Position numbers and translations under genes: made by a program. Positions 1 through 9,765 of a stretch of DNA of 64,000 bases are shown in pieces. The stretch covers positions 1-64,000 of the forward strand of contig CAMYLC010000192.1 of assembly GCA_947259195.1 (NCBI GenBank). The letters are read 5' to 3'. The notes beneath the pieces were generated by a model. That model did no database searches. It was not told the origin of the DNA and saw only the letters and a list, made by a program, of their open reading frames with translations. This DNA is from Thermoanaerobaculia bacterium. GTDB taxonomy: Bacteria; Acidobacteriota; Thermoanaerobaculia; Multivoradales; JAHEKO01. The stretch's first letter is position 1, and each line of letters starts with the position of its first letter.

Positions 1-2
1 TC

Positions 3-1877
3 TGGATGGGGTCGACCTACTTGAGCCGCTTCAACCCGGCGCCCCTGGCAGCAATCTTCTCTGTCGGGTTCTTCCTGTTGAGCACCGCCTTCGCCTACGT
101 ATTCTGGTTGCATCCCGAAATCTTCAACATGGCCGGTGTCATGGGCTGTCTCTATTTCGCTCTGCATCCGGTGGATCCGCCCGAGTTCGTGAGCGGCCGC
201 TTCCGGGTGTTGCGTCGATGGCTGGCGAGGCCCGGAGCTCGAGCCTCGTTGTCAGCCGCCCTGCTGGCACTGGCGGCATACAACAAGCCCATGTTGGCAG
301 CGGTCGCCCTGGGGCCGTTGGTGTCCTGGGCTATCGGCCGTCAATGGCGCAACATCGTGATCTTTACTGCCACCGGCCTGGCGATTGTCGGTCTGGTGAG
401 CGGCATGGCGGTCGTGCTGACCGGCCATCCGAGTGCGTATCTCGGCGTCGAGCGGATGGGGGTTCCCGTTTTCGATCCTTCGCAGATGCCGGTGCAGCCG
501 GTCCGTCGCCTGCCAGCAGCAGAAGAGCAAACCACCAACTCCTGGTACTGGCTGTTGCGAGTACCGGACATCAATGCGTCGGAGCTGCGCCTCAATCTGG
601 GCTATTTTCTATGGGGTCGTCACACCGGTTTGTTGCCCTATCTGCCGTTCGCCGCCCTCAGTCTGCTGCTGTTTCTGCTCCATCGAGGCAGAACGGCCGT
701 GCGGTGGTCGATCCTGATCTCGCTGGTCGGGGTGGCTGTCTTCTTTCTCATCTGGATTCCGTTCAATTGGCATGGCGGCGGCGGCTTTGTGGGGAACCGG
801 TACTTCGTCAACGTCTATCCGGCGTTTCTGTTTCTGGTGACTAGCATCAGTCCCGCCTGGCTGATGGGCCTGACCTACGCAGTAGGTGGTCTCCTCCTCG
901 GCCCCATACTCTTCACTCCGTTCGGCGCCCCGGTGCCAGAGCCAACCCTCCAGGCTCATGTTCGAAATCCCCCCTTTCGCCTGTTGCCGTTGGAGTTGAC
1001 GTTTCGCCGAAAGCTGCCCGGCTATGACGGCACTGTCGTTTCGGGTCTCTGGATTCAGGGCCGCCGTGATGTCTTCAAGGCGAAGGACGACGGTCTCTGG
1101 ATTCATGGTGCGACGCCTGTCGAGCTGTGGGTCTACAGCTCGGAAAAGCTCGACGACGGCTTCACGCTGTGGGTGAAGAGCCTGGCTCCCGACAACGAAG
1201 TCAGGCTGAAGTTCGCCGGTACTACCCAGTCCCTGGTTTTCACCGTGGAACCTCCGACAGAGTCGAATCAACGAGTCCGATTCGAGCCCCAGGGGCCAGA
1301 CAAAGTCCTGCACGACCCGTTGGAAGGGACCATCTACGCCTACCGCCTCCTGGTCGAGACGCGAACCGGCTTCGTACCCAACGCCGCGCGAAACGCGGAG
1401 ACGAAGTTCCCTGTCAACGACTTCTATCTCGGTGCGGAACTGCAGATTCTCGGCACGGATCAGAATCTGGCACGAGATCTCTATCAACTCGAGTGGGGTG
1501 AGTCACTCGTACCGGACACAGCGATCGCAGGTGAGGACTTCGAGGTCTTGACCCGACTCAAGAACTCCAGTGGGCAACGCTGGCCGTCGTCGGGTCCGAC
1601 CAGGGTCAATCTCTCCTATCACTGGCTGGGACCGGACGGCGAAACAGTTTCCTGGGAAGGACAGAGGACGCCGCTGGGCTCTGATCTGGAAAGCGGCGGC
1701 GAGCTGGAGCTCGTGCAGTCCATCACGGCTCCGGAGGTTCCCGGACGCTACTACCTGCAGTTGGATCTGGTGAGGGAACGGGTGGCTTGGTTTTCCGACA
1801 AGGACGACGGCAACACGCTGCAATCGCCGGTCGAGATCCTGCCGGCCCCTGCTACTGAAGATAGCCCAGAGCCTTGA
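3..1877 (+). CDS. Polytopic GT-C-like membrane glycosyltransferase with Ig-like tail (5' partial)
   Basis: The gene runs in from upstream. An ATG occurs at 6, but the paralogue at 7474-9660 has about 125 more N-terminal residues, including the DE-containing catalytic loop, before the aligned YLxRFN segment. The visible part has a block of hydrophobic helices, then the motif HGGGGFVGNRYF that all three paralogues in this region share. After the helices come roughly 300 extracytoplasmic residues ending in an Ig-like beta domain (LSYHWLGPDG, then WFSDKDDG). The fold and neighbours suggest a polyprenyl-phosphate-sugar-dependent glycosyltransferase of the inner membrane; the substrate is unknown. 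Its 3' end overlaps the convergent sulfatase-like gene by 26 bases. Confidence 0.7.
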   Translation, partial: WMGSTYLSRFNPAPLAAIFSVGFFLLSTAFAYVFWLHPEIFNMAGVMGCLYFALHPVDPPEFVSGRFRVLRRWLARPGARASLSAALLALAAYNKPMLAAVALGPLVSWAIGRQWRNIVIFTATGLAIVGLVSGMAVVLTGHPSAYLGVERMGVPVFDPSQMPVQPVRRLPAAEEQTTNSWYWLLRVPDINASELRLNLGYFLWGRHTGLLPYLPFAALSLLLFLLHRGRTAVRWSILISLVGVAVFFLIWIPFNWHGGGGFVGNRYFVNVYPAFLFLVTSISPAWLMGLTYAVGGLLLGPILFTPFGAPVPEPTLQAHVRNPPFRLLPLELTFRRKLPGYDGTVVSGLWIQGRRDVFKAKDDGLWIHGATPVELWVYSSEKLDDGFTLWVKSLAPDNEVRLKFAGTTQSLVFTVEPPTESNQRVRFEPQGPDKVLHDPLEGTIYAYRLLVETRTGFVPNAARNAETKFPVNDFYLGAELQILGTDQNLARDLYQLEWGESLVPDTAIAGEDFEVLTRLKNSSGQRWPSSGPTRVNLSYHWLGPDGETVSWEGQRTPLGSDLESGGELELVQSITAPEVPGRYYLQLDLVRERVAWFSDKDDGNTLQSPVEILPAPATEDSPEP

Positions 1878-3327
1878 GTTGGCGCCGGGTCTCGTCGTCC
1901 ATTTCACGCTCTTCTGACGTCACGCCGTCGTCGACCAACACAGAGAACGGTTCAGCGGACCAGATTTGATCCATTGAGCGGCGCAGGCGTTCAGCGGCAT
2001 CGGGGAACTGCGCCATGACATCGACGGTTTCGCCGGGGTCGTTCTCGAGGTCGTAGAGCGTCTGGAAGACCCCTGGGCCGCCTACCCATCGCTGCTCGTC
2101 ACCGGCGATGACGTTCATCAGCTTGAACCGACGGTCCTGCACGATCTGCTGCCACTTCCTCTCGGTGGCGTAGCCGGCCTGGGAAAACGCCGGTCGCGCA
2201 CCCGCGGCAGCGGTGTTCTCGAGGCGAGGTACTAGAGACTGTCCCTGCATCCATCTGTCATCTTCCAGTTCGACTCCAGCGAACTCCAGAATGGACGGTG
2301 ACAGGTGGATGAGCTCCGCCGCATCCGAGTCGACGTGCGGCTCGAGCACTCCCGGGTAGTGAAAGACGAGCGGTACGCGAAGACCGGGCTGGAATCCGAA
2401 GCGACCGTGGTCAAAATAATAGGAATGCTCACCCAGAGACTCACCGTGGTCGGAGGTCAGGATCGTCAGGGTGTTTTCCAGCAGTCCCCGGTCGCCCATG
2501 AAGTCCAGCAACTTACCGATCTGGGCGTCGGCATAGGCGATCTCGGCGTCATAGCGGGCTATGTAGTAGGCGAGGTCGGTTCGTCCGTTCAGCACCTGGT
2601 CAGTGCCGATGCCGGCCATCTGGCGAATCGGAACATCCTTGATCTCGATCTGCTCCGTGGAGTCGAAGTAGATGTCGCCTTCGAACCGATCCGTTACCGG
2701 TGCGGGCGCCGCATAGGGAAAATGGGGATCCAGATAGTGCACCCAGAGGAAGAACGGCTGATACGGATCGTGGTCGCCGATCACTGCTTGCGCCAATTGG
2801 GTTACCGAACCGGCGGCAGTGGGGTCTTGACCTTCCTCGGGAGGTGAGAGCTTCCAGGTCTCGATGTAGCTGTCGAATCCCTGATCGAAATTGAACTCGC
2901 TAGCCACGGCACCGTTGGAGACCACCGCGTGGGTGGCGAAGCCCTGCTCCTGCAGCACTTCCGCCAGCATCCTGAACTCCTGGGGAAGCCGGACCCCGAC
3001 TCGCCGCACGATGCCGTTGTCCTTCGGATAGGTGGCGGTGAAGATGGAAGCGAAGGAGGGCGCGGTCTTGGGCCACTGAACGATGGCGTTGTCGAAGCGC
3101 ACACCCTCGGCGGCGAGACTGTCGATGATCGGAGAGGTAGCTCGCTCGTAGCCGTAGCTCGACAGGTGGTCGGCCCGCAACGTATCGATGGTGATCAGGA
3201 GGATGTTGCTTGGCGAGGGCGCCGTCGACTGCCCACAGCCGATTTGCAGCCAGTTGCCGGCCAGCAACAGTGCGGTGAGAGCGAAGTGCACTCGCCGGGG
3301 ATGGTTGTTCGAGTTTCTCCAGGTCAC
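1852..3327 (-). CDS. Sulfatase-fold (alkaline phosphatase superfamily) exported hydrolase
   Basis: A 491-residue protein with the N-terminal metal motif LLITIDTLRADHLSSYGY and later LTSDHGESLGEH, both typical of sulfatases and related phospho/sulfohydrolases. The usual formylglycine site (C/S-x-P-x-R) reads T-A-P-S-F here, so the nucleophile is probably Thr, as in phosphoglycerol-transferase-like members, and no sulfatase-maturing enzyme would be needed. The N-terminus has one hydrophobic stretch followed by IGC, so export and possible lipidation are likely, although the lipobox is imperfect. The start is GTG with a weak ribosome site. Lying among membrane glycosyltransferases, it may modify a surface glycan or lipid; this is inference. 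Confidence 0.8.
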   Translation of the reverse strand: MTWRNSNNHPRRVHFALTALLLAGNWLQIGCGQSTAPSPSNILLITIDTLRADHLSSYGYERATSPIIDSLAAEGVRFDNAIVQWPKTAPSFASIFTATYPKDNGIVRRVGVRLPQEFRMLAEVLQEQGFATHAVVSNGAVASEFNFDQGFDSYIETWKLSPPEEGQDPTAAGSVTQLAQAVIGDHDPYQPFFLWVHYLDPHFPYAAPAPVTDRFEGDIYFDSTEQIEIKDVPIRQMAGIGTDQVLNGRTDLAYYIARYDAEIAYADAQIGKLLDFMGDRGLLENTLTILTSDHGESLGEHSYYFDHGRFGFQPGLRVPLVFHYPGVLEPHVDSDAAELIHLSPSILEFAGVELEDDRWMQGQSLVPRLENTAAAGARPAFSQAGYATERKWQQIVQDRRFKLMNVIAGDEQRWVGGPGVFQTLYDLENDPGETVDVMAQFPDAAERLRRSMDQIWSAEPFSVLVDDGVTSEEREMDDETRRQLKALGYLQ

Positions 3328-3559
3328 AAGAGTCGGTTTCTGTTGGAGTTCAATGGTGTTGCTCGGTTCGGGGGTGCGGCGAAAGGCTCGGGCGCGTTTT
3401 CCTCGAGCGGCTGCAAGTCCGGCCGCGAAGTATATCCAGTTTATCGAGTCCTGGCCCAGCTTGCCGACAGCGCTTTGCTAGAATCCCGGCGAGAATATCG
3501 GGAGACCGTTCGGTCCTGTTTCCTCCCCGTGCGTCCTGCCCAGAACGGCGCCAGAGCAA

Positions 3560-5356
3560 GTGACTATCCCTATTCAAGGCAGTGAGGCGGCGGACCCCGC
3601 AGCCGTCAGACGGCACGATGTCTACGTGGCCCTACCCCTCATCATCCTGTCCGGGATGATCCTCCTTGGTGCCCTGACGTTCGACCGACGCGAGTGGCCT
3701 GCCTTCGTCGGTGATGAGGCCACCTACCTCATGGCCGGGGAGAGCCTGGCTTGGGATCTGGATCTGAGCTTCGAAAGGGAAGACTACGAGCGATTCATGG
3801 AGCATTGGGGCCGTCGACCCGAGGGCCTTATCCTGCTGAGTGGCGACGAAGGTCGGCACATCTCCTTTGGCAAGCCGTTCTTCTATCCCCTGGCCATCGC
3901 TCCCTTTCAGAGGCTGTCGCCCCTCAAGGGGCCATTCGTGGCCAATGCCCTGCTGCTGGTTTTGGCCGGAGTCATGGCGGCTCGCAGTCTCAGAACTCGC
4001 CTCGGCAGGGTGGCCTGGATCTGGGTGGCGGTATTCTTGTTCGCCTCGGTGTGCTTTGCCTACGTCTATTGGGCTCACGCCGACCTGTTTCTGATGGCAC
4101 TGTCGGCGATAGCGCTCAGCCTGGCTTTCAGTGCACGGCAGAGCCCCAATGAGAAAGGGTCGGTGCTTCGCTGGCTGACGATTGGTCTGCTGATGGCGAT
4201 CGTGATCTTCAGCCGTCCGCTCTACTTGCCGCTCCTGGTACCGACCGCGATGGCGGTGCCGCGGTTCGAGCGCCGCCGGGGGCTTGGCGGACTGCTGTTG
4301 GGTGTTGTCGCGGTGCTGGCGCTGGCGTTCACCATTCACTGGATCAACGGACGTAGCTTGACGAGCTACAGCGCCCAGCGTCGGGGCTTCTATTCGACAA
4401 CTGGCTACCCGGGAATCGAATTCGCTCCCGAGGAGTGGGTTGAGAAGCTCGAAGACCTGGGCGACGCGAGATGGGTCGAGGGTCAGAGTCTCTCGCGTCT
4501 GCCGGCTACTGACGCCTCGCTCTGGGCTTGGAACAGTCTCTATTTCCTTGTCGGCCGCCATGTCGGGGTCCTGCCGTACTTCTTGCCGCTACTGCTAGGA
4601 GTCCTGGGCCGCCCTCGAGGGCGGGCGCGATGGGCGCTGCTACCGGCGGTGTTGTTTTGCGTGGCAGGTTTCTTCCTCTATCGACCTTTCAACTTCTACG
4701 GTGGTGGTGGAGCGATTGCCAATCGCTATTTTCTGCCTTTGTACCCTGCCCTCTGGTTTATGGGGACCCGCTTGGCGAAGCTGGGTCCTGCCCTGGTGGT
4801 AACGGCCCTGGCGTCGGCTTTCATGTGGCCCCTCTGGAGCCAGCCGAGAGCCTTTCCTTTGAGGCAAGACAGCACCTATCGCTATGTCTCGGCCGCGGCC
4901 AACTGGGGACTGCCATTCGAGACGACCCAGAGTCACCTCAAACCGTCAGGGCGGTCCGATGTGATCCATAACCAGTTGTGGGTGAAGTCGCTCTCTCCGA
5001 CGCTGCGCCCGAGTCGAGATGCAAGGGTCCTGAAGCTCCGAGCCGACAGTCGCGGCCAGCTTCTGGTCGGCAGCTCGACCCCCCTGACCCGGCTGCAGCT
5101 CGAAACATGGGGGCCAGGTGCGGAGGGGTTGGAGGTCACCCGTGGAGCGACTGCGGGCGGTGCAGAGTCTGCCGGCGAGGTTCGCATCCTGGACCTCGAG
5201 CTGGGCCGACGAAGGGCAAGGCACCCCATGTGGTGGACCTGGGATCCGTACTACCTGTACCAGCTGAATTTGCGGGCGGGAGAGATCGGCGAAGGCGCCG
5301 TGTCCTTCTCGCTCATGCAGCGAGGAGTGGAGAATTCCGAGCAGGATGGCCTTTGA
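3560..5356 (+). CDS. Polytopic GT-C-like membrane glycosyltransferase
   Basis: A 598-residue paralogue of the proteins at 3-1877 and 7474-9660. It has VGDEATYLMA in the first extracytoplasmic loop (the acidic pair expected of GT-C catalysis), then a GKPFFYP segment, about ten hydrophobic helices and the family signature YGGGGAIANRYF. The C-terminal ~150 residues are soluble and beta-rich, but it lacks the full Ig-like tail of its two relatives. The start is GTG. It is transcribed divergently from the sulfatase-like gene and overlaps the next glycosyltransferase by 11 bases, so the two are probably co-translated. Donor and acceptor cannot be told from sequence. Confidence 0.75.
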   Translation: MTIPIQGSEAADPAAVRRHDVYVALPLIILSGMILLGALTFDRREWPAFVGDEATYLMAGESLAWDLDLSFEREDYERFMEHWGRRPEGLILLSGDEGRHISFGKPFFYPLAIAPFQRLSPLKGPFVANALLLVLAGVMAARSLRTRLGRVAWIWVAVFLFASVCFAYVYWAHADLFLMALSAIALSLAFSARQSPNEKGSVLRWLTIGLLMAIVIFSRPLYLPLLVPTAMAVPRFERRRGLGGLLLGVVAVLALAFTIHWINGRSLTSYSAQRRGFYSTTGYPGIEFAPEEWVEKLEDLGDARWVEGQSLSRLPATDASLWAWNSLYFLVGRHVGVLPYFLPLLLGVLGRPRGRARWALLPAVLFCVAGFFLYRPFNFYGGGGAIANRYFLPLYPALWFMGTRLAKLGPALVVTALASAFMWPLWSQPRAFPLRQDSTYRYVSAAANWGLPFETTQSHLKPSGRSDVIHNQLWVKSLSPTLRPSRDARVLKLRADSRGQLLVGSSTPLTRLQLETWGPGAEGLEVTRGATAGGAESAGEVRILDLELGRRRARHPMWWTWDPYYLYQLNLRAGEIGEGAVSFSLMQRGVENSEQDGL

Positions 5357-7463
5357 GTCTGCAGACAGGTTTTGGCACCCAGCCGCCTGGTTGAGTCGCA
5401 CTGCCGCGGCGGCAGGTCTCGCCGTCGTAGTTGCCTGGCTATGGGATGTGTCGGGAGGCAGTCCGCCGCTGTTGTTGACGCGTACTGTGGTGGGCGTGGT
5501 CATGCTCCTGGCAGTGGCCTATCTGATCGCTCTGGCTGCGGCGCTCTGGCGGCGCGCCGAGGGCCAGCCGATCCTGACTGTCGGCCGTCTGCTTCTTCTC
5601 CTGGTGCTGCTTTCCCTGGTTGTTCGCCTGATCGGGATCGACTTCGAGATCTCGGGTCGTTACTACCGCGACGAGGGGATCTACTACGAGGCGGCGCTTC
5701 GCATCAATGAAGGCAAGCTTCTGCCGGAGTCCTTCATTTACGGCCATCTGCCCTACTATCTGCAAGCCATCCTTCTGTGGATCCAGTCGCTCTTCCCGCA
5801 AGCCATCAGCCGCTTTCTGCAGCTCTTCTATGAAGTCGGCAATGAAGTTGACGTCAGCTGGCTGCTGCTCAGAGGACTGAGTGCCGTATTCGGCGCCCTC
5901 ACGACTATCCCGGTTTTCCTGGTGGCTCTGAGGATCGCGGGTCGGTTGGCAGCCAGTCTGGGAGCCCTGCTGATCATCTTCTCGCCGATCTACAACGAGA
6001 TTACCCATCTCATCATCAGCGATGTGCCTTCGGCCTTCTTCGCGACTCTGACCGTGATGTTCGTGGCGCGTTTGCTGGACGGGGAGAATCTCCGCGACTA
6101 TCTGTGGGCTGGGGCTTGCGCCGGGTTGGCAGCGGCCAGCAAGTATCCAGCGGGAGTAGTGGCGGTCTCCATTGTGGCCATCTGGATCTATTGGCGCCTG
6201 AGGACTCGGCGGTTCTCCTGGTACCTGCTTTGGTCCGGGTTGGTCTCCGTGGCCGTGTTGTTGGCGGCCATGCCGGCTTTCTGGGCTCACGCAGGAGCGG
6301 CTTTCGCGGGGCAGGGCAAGGACCTGCTGTTCGGGGTCCGCCAGTACGCCAAGGGAGGTTGGATTGGTGTCAGGCCGCAGAGCAATGCGCTCTGGTACGG
6401 CGCCAAGCTGGTGCAGAGCTTCGGCTGGCCGGCTTGTGTGTTGGGTTTGCTGGGGGTCTTCGGCCTGGCTCGCGATGATCGGCGACGCTGGCTCGTGATG
6501 GCCGCCTACCCGCTGGCCTTCCTGATCCTGATGAGCAGCATGAGCATGGTGGTGAAGCGGAATCTGCTACCGGCGATGCCAGCCATCGCCGCGCTTCTCG
6601 GCGCTGGCCTTGCCGGCTGGGAGCGGCGCCTGACGCTGGACCGAAGGGGGCTGGCGCGATGGTGGCCCGTGGGGGTGTTGAGCCTGGTCGGTCTTGCCGT
6701 GCCGGTCTATCGCACGATTGTCCAGGAGGTGAGCCTGGTCAGGCCGAGCACTCGGGAGCTCGCCGCCTGGTGGATCAACACCAATCTGCCACGTGGAGCC
6801 GGGATCATTCAGGAGTCCTACACTCCCCATATCCACTACAAGCGTTTCCAGCGGGCCAACAGTCGATTCGCTGCCCGCTTCACCCTCGAGCAGATCAGGG
6901 AGCCTCAGTGGGACTTCGTGCTACTGGCCGACAGTGCCTACCGACGGTTCCTGGAGCCAGAGAACTGGACCAAACCCCACCACGAGGTCTATGCCAAGAG
7001 ATATCGGCAGCTGCTGGACTTCGACCTGATTCAGGAGTGGCTACCCACCCCGACTCGCCAGGGTCCAAGGGTCGGTCTCTACGCCATCGATTCCGATCCG
7101 CAGGTATTTCTGACGCACCATCGGTTCGAGCTGGGAGACGAGCCCTTCCGGTATCCACGGGACGACGCCTACCTGCTACTCAAGCAGTACTTCGATGCCG
7201 GGAGCTTTCGCATCGCCTTGGACACCGAACCCTCGGAAATCGGCGGGCGCGTGAGGGTAGTGACGCGTGACGGTCGAGTAGCAGGAGAGTTCGACATTCT
7301 CCGCGGGGTTGGAGTCGTGAATCTGCCCTGGCAAGCGAAGTACCTCTTGTATGTGTTCCTGCCTGAAGGGACTGAGATCTCGGCGGTCGAAGTGGAGTCA
7401 TCCGATGCTCGAGCTCAGCCGACGCAAGACGGGGCCGGCCTGAATCGGCAGGCGGACCCCTGA
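5346..7463 (+). CDS. GT39/ArnT-like membrane glycosyltransferase
   Basis: A 705-residue polytopic protein of the dolichyl-phosphate-mannose/ArnT type. The first periplasmic loop has YYRDEGIYYEAALRINEG followed by YGHLPYYLQ, matching the catalytic DE and the substrate-loop pattern of that family. Around ten membrane helices follow, then a soluble C-terminal region of ~220 residues. It starts inside the preceding gene (11-base overlap), so the two form one transcription unit. It ends 10 bases from the convergent gene at 7474. The expected role is transfer of a sugar from a polyprenyl carrier to a lipid, glycan or protein on the outer face of the inner membrane; the exact substrate is unknown. 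Confidence 0.8.
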   Translation: MAFESADRFWHPAAWLSRTAAAAGLAVVVAWLWDVSGGSPPLLLTRTVVGVVMLLAVAYLIALAAALWRRAEGQPILTVGRLLLLLVLLSLVVRLIGIDFEISGRYYRDEGIYYEAALRINEGKLLPESFIYGHLPYYLQAILLWIQSLFPQAISRFLQLFYEVGNEVDVSWLLLRGLSAVFGALTTIPVFLVALRIAGRLAASLGALLIIFSPIYNEITHLIISDVPSAFFATLTVMFVARLLDGENLRDYLWAGACAGLAAASKYPAGVVAVSIVAIWIYWRLRTRRFSWYLLWSGLVSVAVLLAAMPAFWAHAGAAFAGQGKDLLFGVRQYAKGGWIGVRPQSNALWYGAKLVQSFGWPACVLGLLGVFGLARDDRRRWLVMAAYPLAFLILMSSMSMVVKRNLLPAMPAIAALLGAGLAGWERRLTLDRRGLARWWPVGVLSLVGLAVPVYRTIVQEVSLVRPSTRELAAWWINTNLPRGAGIIQESYTPHIHYKRFQRANSRFAARFTLEQIREPQWDFVLLADSAYRRFLEPENWTKPHHEVYAKRYRQLLDFDLIQEWLPTPTRQGPRVGLYAIDSDPQVFLTHHRFELGDEPFRYPRDDAYLLLKQYFDAGSFRIALDTEPSEIGGRVRVVTRDGRVAGEFDILRGVGVVNLPWQAKYLLYVFLPEGTEISAVEVESSDARAQPTQDGAGLNRQADP

Positions 7464-7473
7464 AGCCACGTCG

Positions 7474-9660
7474 TCACTCGGGTGACACGACCTCGACTAC
7501 CCAGTGCGCCGAGCTTGCGGGATTCTTGTCGGAGAACCACGCCACCTGTTCGCGGACCAGGTCGAGGGTCAGGGTGTGATCGCCGGCCACCTCGGGGGCC
7601 AGCACCTGTTGGACCACGGTGATGGCCTCTCCTGGTTTGACCTCGGAAGGAAGTGGGCTGCGTAGGCCGCCGCGAACTGCCGGCTGGCCTGCGGCATCGG
7701 TCCAGTGATAGCTCAGCTCGACGCGCGTCGCACCGCGGATTGTCCAGGTCTCCTGGCTGGTGTTCTTCAACTCGACAGTCACCTGGAATTGGGCTCCAGC
7801 CTCAACGCGCTCAACCTGTTCGATCCGAGTCCACTCTACATGGTAGAGATCGCGATCTCGTTCGGCGCTGGAGCCGAGGTAGAGAAGCGCAGCACCCAGA
7901 TAGAAATCCTCCTCGCCTAGACCTCTCCAGGTCGGTTTTTCGCCGTTGGCCGTCCTGACAGTCAGGCGGTAGGTGAAGCTCTCGCGGGCTCCCTGTCTGC
8001 GAGTCTTCCAAGCCCTGTGGGGCGTCAGCCTTACATCTTGCCGGTCCGGGCCGTTCGTGCCGTCGAAGATTACCTGGCCACACTCGCCTTCCAGGCAGAT
8101 CTCCACCGCGTTGCTCGGAGACCCGGAACGCACCAGGAAGACGGCGTCTGACAAGGGGCGGTCGGTGATCATCCAGGCTTCGACGACTTCTGCTCCATGA
8201 AACCAAAGCTCGTCACCGTGAGGTTGGAAGACGTCTGCACGCCCACGGAACCAGACCCCCGAGTGGTAGTCACCCAGATAGCCCGGAATTCGACGCGCCA
8301 GGGAGAGCTCGAAGGGAAAATGACGAAAGGGTGTATTGCGGACATGCGCCTGGAGAGTCGGGTTGTCGACCGGGGCACCGAAAGGCGTCAACACCACCGA
8401 GCCCAGGAAGATGCCTCCGAGCGCGAATCCCAGAGCGATCAACCAAGTCGGTCGGATCCGCGTGACCAGGAACAAGAAAGCCGGGTAGGCGATGATCAGA
8501 TAGCGGTTGCCGATGAAGCCTCCTCCCCCATGCCATCGGTCAGGCAAGAGCAGGAAGAAGGCCAGCGAGGAGGCAGCCAGGGCCGCCAGAATCAACCAGC
8601 GACCCTTCGAACGCCAATCGTGCAACAGGAACAGCAAGAGACAGACTGCGGCGAACGGCATGTAGAGAAGCAATCCGACATGCCGGCCCAACAAGAAGTA
8701 GCCCACGTTGTCGGCAAGAAGAGGAAGATCGACAACGCGAGGATCGAATAGTTTCAGGAAGTGCGCGACTCTCTCGGAGATCGGCTCGTGGTGTGTGGAG
8801 ACTCGAGACTGAACCGACTCGGACGCCTTCCGCTCCATGAAAGCAACCGGACTGCTGACGTTGACCGGTTGGCGAGATCGGCTGAGATAGGGCCAGGGTG
8901 TGTCGGTCAGGGCCAGGGCGAGTCCAACCAACAGCGCCAGGGTGAGGGCTGCGCTGAGACCCCAGACCACCGCCGCCTTCCATCCGCGGCGGCGTAGGGA
9001 GAAGTAGAGAATGGGCAGCGCCAATGCGGCCAGCATCGGCTTGGAGTAGACCGCCAGCGAGAGGACTGCCGCCGACCCGGCGATGGCGAGCAAGCTCAGC
9101 TGCTGCGTCGCCGAACGCTTCTTGCCGATCACCAACAGGAACGAGATCGTGACGCAGGTCATGTGAAAGATCTCGGCCTGCAGCCAGAAGATGTAGACGA
9201 AGCTGCAGCTCACAAGGAAGAAGCCGATGGAGAAGAGAAAAGCCAGCGATTCGCGGTTGAACCGCCGCAGGTAGCTCGTGCCGAGAGCGATCATGACCAT
9301 CACCAGTGCCGCGTTGAGGCCTATCAGGCCGTTGGCGCCGAAGAGCCCGGCCGCTGGAGCGGCGAATAGCGGGTACACCAGGGGGGCGGAGAAGTGAACG
9401 GTTTGCCAGCCGTCCTCGCTCATCAGAAACAGGTTGTCGGAGCGATGCGTGAACTCGTGAAAGAGCCTCTCGATGTCTGGCGATTCGCAGCGCAGGTCAC
9501 CATCCCGCCAGAGACTGACGGCCATCAAGTAGTTCGCCGGCTCGTCGGCCTTGAGAAGCATCGGCAGGCCGGGCTTGGCGAGGGTCAATGGCAACAGGAC
9601 GAAGAAGAGAGTGAGACAGACCCAGGCCAAGGTCAGAGGTTTGCGAAGGGCGGACAGCAT
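7474..9660 (-). CDS. Polytopic GT-C-like membrane glycosyltransferase with Ig-like tail
   Basis: A full-length (728-residue) paralogue of the truncated gene at the left edge. I chose the ATG at 9660 because GGAG lies seven bases upstream; the frame stays open to a TTG at 9744, but that codon falls inside a terminator. Order of parts: first helix, LKADEPANYLMA catalytic loop, HFSAPLVYPL segment, multiple helices, the signature HGGGGFIGNRYL, a beta-rich extracytoplasmic region, and a terminal Ig-like domain with LSYHWTDAAG and VAWFSDKN. The tail is nearly colinear with that of the first gene, which argues for duplication. It is probably an envelope glycosyltransferase; specificity is unknown. 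Confidence 0.75.
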   Translation of the reverse strand: MLSALRKPLTLAWVCLTLFFVLLPLTLAKPGLPMLLKADEPANYLMAVSLWRDGDLRCESPDIERLFHEFTHRSDNLFLMSEDGWQTVHFSAPLVYPLFAAPAAGLFGANGLIGLNAALVMVMIALGTSYLRRFNRESLAFLFSIGFFLVSCSFVYIFWLQAEIFHMTCVTISFLLVIGKKRSATQQLSLLAIAGSAAVLSLAVYSKPMLAALALPILYFSLRRRGWKAAVVWGLSAALTLALLVGLALALTDTPWPYLSRSRQPVNVSSPVAFMERKASESVQSRVSTHHEPISERVAHFLKLFDPRVVDLPLLADNVGYFLLGRHVGLLLYMPFAAVCLLLFLLHDWRSKGRWLILAALAASSLAFFLLLPDRWHGGGGFIGNRYLIIAYPAFLFLVTRIRPTWLIALGFALGGIFLGSVVLTPFGAPVDNPTLQAHVRNTPFRHFPFELSLARRIPGYLGDYHSGVWFRGRADVFQPHGDELWFHGAEVVEAWMITDRPLSDAVFLVRSGSPSNAVEICLEGECGQVIFDGTNGPDRQDVRLTPHRAWKTRRQGARESFTYRLTVRTANGEKPTWRGLGEEDFYLGAALLYLGSSAERDRDLYHVEWTRIEQVERVEAGAQFQVTVELKNTSQETWTIRGATRVELSYHWTDAAGQPAVRGGLRSPLPSEVKPGEAITVVQQVLAPEVAGDHTLTLDLVREQVAWFSDKNPASSAHWVVEVVSPE

Positions 9661-9704
9661 GGACTGACTCCAGTTGGCTCCAAGGAGCATTCTATCCAGC
9701 GCTG

Positions 9705-9741
9705 CGGAAAAGAAACCGCCCGCGCCGCAGGGCGCGGGCGG
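9705..9741 (-). terminator. Rho-independent terminator of the M13 peptidase gene
   Basis: Perfect 11-bp GC-rich stem (9716-9726 with 9731-9741) and a four-base loop, followed on the minus strand by TTTCTTTTCC. It lies 24 bases past the stop codon of the M13 peptidase and separates it from the downstream glycosyltransferase. Confidence 0.9.
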
Positions 9742-9765
9742 CAAGATGCACGTCCGATCGAGCGG

